A DNA stretch of 32,730 nt, taken from Alphaproteobacteria bacterium. Its GTDB lineage: Bacteria; Pseudomonadota; Alphaproteobacteria; Rickettsiales; UBA998. A program made the position numbers and the translations under genes. The notes beneath the pieces were generated by a model that had not been told where the DNA came from, ran no database searches, and saw nothing but the letters and a program-made list of their open reading frames with translations. The DNA lies in contig RDZH01000028.1 in NCBI GenBank assembly GCA_004293935.1, forward strand, positions 1 through 32,730, read 5' to 3'. Positions 29,462 to 32,730 of the stretch are shown here, one piece after another; within the stretch, counting starts at the first letter, position 1, and the number at the start of each line of letters is the position of its first letter.

Positions 29462-32164
29462 ATGAACCTACCCGTGAATTCTGCCAACCTTCCTCATCAG
29501 GATGATCAGTATGTTTATTATTTCGGTGGCGGTACGGCAGAAGGCAACGCTACTATGCGTAATTTATTAGGCGGCAAGGGAGCGAATCTTGCGGAAATGT
29601 GCGCGATTGGTTTGCCTGTGCCTCCGGGATGCACCATCACAACAGAGGTGTGCAATGCCTATTATGAACAAGGCAAGCAACTGCCTAATGGGTTAAAAGA
29701 GCAATTATCTCAAGCGCTTGGTCGCATTGAACGCGATGTCGATGCCCGCTTTGGCGATGCAAGCAATCCTCTTTTAGTATCAGTACGTTCAGGTTCACGC
29801 GCATCTATGCCGGGCATGATGGATACAGTATTGAATCTTGGCTTAAATGATGTAACCGTCGAAGGGCTTGCACAACGCACGCAAAATGCACGATTTGCCT
29901 ATGATAGCTATCGTCGCTTTATCCAGATGTATGCCGATGTGGTGCTTGGTGTGCCGCATTATTATTTTGAGGATGCGATTGAAAATCTCAAAATGGAACA
30001 GGGCTATGTATTAGATACCGAAGCAACGGCAGATGATTTGCGGGAATTATGCGATCATTATAAAAGCCGTGTCGAAGCGCATACGGGCGTGCCGTTCCCG
30101 CAAGACCCACAAGAGCAATTATGGGGGGCGATTTTAGCGGTGTTTGATTCATGGATGAACCGCCGTGCCATCACCTACCGCACCTTGCATCATATCCCCG
30201 AATCTTGGGGAACAGCGGTGAATGTGCAAGCAATGGTATTTGGCAATATGGGCGATGATTGCGCAACGGGTGTTGCTTTTACGCGCAATCCATCCACGGG
30301 AGTGGCACATTTTTACGGTGAATATCTTGTCAATGCCCAAGGGGAAGATGTGGTGGCGGGGATTCGTACACCGCAATCCTTGACCATCGCATCAAAAGAA
30401 GCAGGAGATACCACGCTTGCTATGGAAGAATCCATGCCAGAAGTATTTCGTCAACTCGAAGCTACCTGTGCTTTATTAGAAACGCATTATAAAGATATGC
30501 AAGATATTGAGTTTACGGTACAAAATCATAAATTGTGGATTTTGCAGACACGTGCAGGTAAACGTACCGCTGCTGCTGCTGTGAAAATTGCGATTGATAT
30601 GGCGCAGGAAGGGCTTATCAGCCAACATGAAGCATTATTGCGCGTTGATCCTTTGACACTCGATCAATTATTACACCCAACGCTTGATCCTAATGCACCG
30701 AAGCATTTTGTCACGCGTGGTTTGCCTGCCTCCCCGGGGGCAGCGTCAGGGCGCATCGTCTTTTCTGCGGATGAAGCAGAAATACGCGCCAAAATGGGAG
30801 AAAAATTATTATTGGTGCGGATTGAAACCAGCCCCGAAGATATTCATGGGATGCATGTGGCGCAAGGGATTTTGACGGCGCGTGGTGGGATGACCTCGCA
30901 CGCGGCTGTGGTGGCACGTGGTATGGGAAAGCCGTGTGTTTCAGGGGCAAGCAGCGTCCATATTGATTATAAAACGCGTACCATGCACGCAGGGGCGCAT
31001 CAATTTTCAGAGGGCGATTGGATCACGATTGATGGCGCGACAGGGGACGTTTATGAGGGTGTTGTCCCGACCATTTCAGCGGATTTATCGGGTGATTTTG
31101 AACGCTTGATGCACTGGGCAGATGCGGTGCGCACCTTGAAGATTCGCACCAATGCAGATACGCCTGAAGATGCGAAAGTTGCGCGTAATTTTGGTGCGGA
31201 GGGGATAGGATTGTGCCGTACTGAACATATGTTCTTTGATGCACAAAAAATTATAGCGGTGCGTCAGATGATTCTATCTGAAACCTTGGAAGAACGCCAA
31301 GTGGCACTTGCTAAGATTCTTCCGATGCAACGCCAAGATTTTATAGGGATTTTCCATGCCATGCATGGCTTGCCTGTGACGATTCGCTTGCTTGACCCGC
31401 CCTTGCATGAATTTTTACCGCGTAGCGAGCAGGAAATGCGTGAAGTGGCAAACCATGCGGGGATCAGCATTGAGCGGATTCGGGAACGCGCCCATGCCTT
31501 GCATGAGGCGAATCCGATGTTGGGGCATCGTGGTTGCCGTTTGGGTATTACCTATCCTGAGATTTATACGATGCAAGCACGTGCTATCCTAGAGGCTGCC
31601 TATGCAGTGCGTGCCGAACATCACATCACCGTGCTTCCTGAGATTATGATACCGTTAGTGATGCATCCCGATGAAGTGCGTATCTTAAAAAACGCGATTG
31701 ACGAGGTGGCAGCAGATGTGGCGCAGCATCATAAGGAGGCACTGCCTTATATGGTCGGGACAATGATTGAATTGCCACGTGCAGCACTCCTTGCAGGAGC
31801 AATCGCGCCTCATGCCCAATTTTTTAGTTTTGGTACGAATGATCTCACGCAAACAACGTTAGGAATCTCACGTGATGATGCAGGAAGTTTCCTTGGGGCG
31901 TATAAGAAGCATGGTATGTTTGACCATGATCCTTTTGTAACGCTTGATGTGGAAGGCGTAGGGCAACTGATTCACCTTGCCTGTGAGCGTGGGCGAGCCG
32001 TGCGCTCTGATATGAAATTGGGCATATGCGGGGAACATGGCGGCGATCCAGCATCCATTGCTTTTTGTCATAAGATGGGGATGGATTATGTCTCTTGTTC
32101 ACCATTTCGCGTGCCGATTGCCCGTTTAGCGGCAGCACATGCGGTGTTAAAAGCAGAACAGTAA
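29462..32164 (+). CDS. ppdK: Pyruvate, phosphate dikinase
   Basis: A 900-residue enzyme interconverting pyruvate + ATP + Pi with PEP + AMP + PPi. The N-terminal ATP-grasp domain shows GGKGANLAEM and RSGSRASMPGMMDTVLNLG. The central swivelling domain carries the phospho-His480 in TARGGMTSHAAVVARGMGKP. The C-terminal PEP/pyruvate barrel has IGLCRTEHMFF, MLGHRGCRLG, SFGTNDLTQ and the catalytic Cys856 in LGICGEHGGDP. The length is in the bacterial range (about 870-900). GGAG lies 10 nt before ATG 29462. It appears monocistronic apart from a possible link to the broken GNAT gene 9 nt downstream. Regulatory partner PpsR-type genes are absent. Confidence 0.97.
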   Translation: MNLPVNSANLPHQDDQYVYYFGGGTAEGNATMRNLLGGKGANLAEMCAIGLPVPPGCTITTEVCNAYYEQGKQLPNGLKEQLSQALGRIERDVDARFGDASNPLLVSVRSGSRASMPGMMDTVLNLGLNDVTVEGLAQRTQNARFAYDSYRRFIQMYADVVLGVPHYYFEDAIENLKMEQGYVLDTEATADDLRELCDHYKSRVEAHTGVPFPQDPQEQLWGAILAVFDSWMNRRAITYRTLHHIPESWGTAVNVQAMVFGNMGDDCATGVAFTRNPSTGVAHFYGEYLVNAQGEDVVAGIRTPQSLTIASKEAGDTTLAMEESMPEVFRQLEATCALLETHYKDMQDIEFTVQNHKLWILQTRAGKRTAAAAVKIAIDMAQEGLISQHEALLRVDPLTLDQLLHPTLDPNAPKHFVTRGLPASPGAASGRIVFSADEAEIRAKMGEKLLLVRIETSPEDIHGMHVAQGILTARGGMTSHAAVVARGMGKPCVSGASSVHIDYKTRTMHAGAHQFSEGDWITIDGATGDVYEGVVPTISADLSGDFERLMHWADAVRTLKIRTNADTPEDAKVARNFGAEGIGLCRTEHMFFDAQKIIAVRQMILSETLEERQVALAKILPMQRQDFIGIFHAMHGLPVTIRLLDPPLHEFLPRSEQEMREVANHAGISIERIRERAHALHEANPMLGHRGCRLGITYPEIYTMQARAILEAAYAVRAEHHITVLPEIMIPLVMHPDEVRILKNAIDEVAADVAQHHKEALPYMVGTMIELPRAALLAGAIAPHAQFFSFGTNDLTQTTLGISRDDAGSFLGAYKKHGMFDHDPFVTLDVEGVGQLIHLACERGRAVRSDMKLGICGEHGGDPASIAFCHKMGMDYVSCSPFRVPIARLAAAHAVLKAEQ

Positions 32165-32173
32165 GGAACATGC

Positions 32174-32663
32174 ATGACAGCACCGATTGAGATTATCCTT
32201 GCAACCGCAGCACATGAAGCGGGCTTTATGGCACTGCAAGCCGCGAATCTTGTGGCAAATATACCGATGGCGCACCATGCTAGCGGATTTGTGACAACGC
32301 CGTTTACCTCAGAGCAGTATGCAACATTAGTGAACGAACGCTATTTGATGGTTGCCATGGCAGAAGATCAGCTTATTGGCTATGTTGTCTCTGCATCATG
32401 GGATTTTTTGCAGCATTATCCTATTTTTGCTTATATGATCGAGTTGTTGCCTAGCCTATCGCTTGATGGGGTGATGATGTCTGAACATCATTCTTATCAA
32501 TATGGTCCGGTATGTATTGATGCAGCATGGAGGGGGAAAAATTTGTTACCGCACATGTTTGATGAAGCAAAAACGCATATGTCAAGCGCATATACGTAAA
32601 TTGGGATTGCAGCATCTGCGCGACTTTTCTTTGGGCAACTCTATTAACTGCGTGATTTTCTGA
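32174..32663 (+). pseudogene. Broken GNAT-family acetyltransferase gene
   Basis: The first frame gives 141 residues with a GNAT outline. It shows EIILATAAHEAGFMALQA, a central strand MVAMAEDQLIGYVVSAS, and a truncated motif A in YGPVCIDAAWRGKNLLPHMFDEAK, then stops at TAA 32597-32599. From 32598, in the +1 frame, the sequence continues as KLGLQHLRDFSLGNSINCVIF to a TGA at 32661-32663. That is the kind of ending GNAT proteins have (a KLGxQ...F-F segment). The expected middle part (about 15-25 residues with an asparagine-rich turn) is missing. The simplest reading is a small deletion with frameshift. A functional shortened protein of 141 residues is the alternative. Confidence 0.6.
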
Positions 32664-32708
32664 TAAATTTTGTGTATAGTGCGTTTTTGCAAGCACAAGG
32701 TTATTGAG

Positions 32709-32730
32709 ATGGCACGACAACAAGGTTTTG
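32709..32730 (+). CDS. Start of a gene running off the right edge
   Basis: ATG 32709 opens MARQQGF and is preceded by AAGG with 8-nt spacing. A TATAGT at 32674-32679 could be its -10 box. Seven codons are too few to identify the product. Confidence 0.4.

Overview
The window reads as a chromosomal segment of an alphaproteobacterium of moderate GC. It encodes lipid A synthesis (lpxK), a flagellin, a PhaR-type repressor, the rpiB-glyA-nrdR cluster, hisA-hisF-hisE, argD-argF, pyruvate phosphate dikinase and an A-type RNase P RNA. Many intergenic spaces hold small palindromic repeats or MITE-like elements. This suggests, but does not prove, a host-associated or otherwise repeat-rich lineage. No tRNA, rRNA, CRISPR array, transposase or phage structural gene was seen.

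Region by region. 1-2530: a small basic protein gene, a 205-bp MITE, then threonine aldolase and leucyl/phenylalanyl-tRNA-protein transferase on the minus strand. 2526-4101: an orphan small exported-type protein and a tandem pair of unrecognised paralogues, each with the same roughly 165-bp leader. 4122-8177 (minus): PmbA, ArgF, ArgD and a small exported protein. 8276-10646: a TA-flanked palindromic element followed by an OmpR-type two-component pair. 10653-14809: a second MITE family, a phosphoribosyltransferase-HAD fusion, and two large unrecognised proteins rich in Ala/Gly hydrophobic stretches. 14873-18303: rnpB, another MITE, a 714-residue flagellin and a small gene behind it. 18297-20639: a MITE, then CreA and a YebB-like permuted papain-fold protein, divergent and sharing a duplicated signal-peptide segment, then a GNAT. 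20647-24742 (minus): alr, purN, rpiB, glyA, nrdR. 24877-32164 (plus): phaR-hisA-hisF-hisE-lpxK-glycosyltransferase, then ppdK. The window ends with a broken GNAT gene and the first codons of another gene.

Most genes are ordinary housekeeping metabolism: arginine, histidine, one-carbon/serine-glycine, purine, D-alanine, lipid A, and PEP/pyruvate interconversion. The unusual content is in the joints between genes. Two MITE families with different terminal inverted repeats carry the same palindromic core. One copy encodes the last residues and stop codon of a neighbouring enzyme. Another supplies what looks like the ribosome-binding site of the PRTase-HAD gene. A third short palindrome family sits directly behind stop codons. 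The best candidates for undescribed biology are the tandem paralogue pair with its conserved leader, the PRTase-HAD fusion, the two unknown proteins between it and rnpB, and the CreA/YebB signal-peptide duplication.
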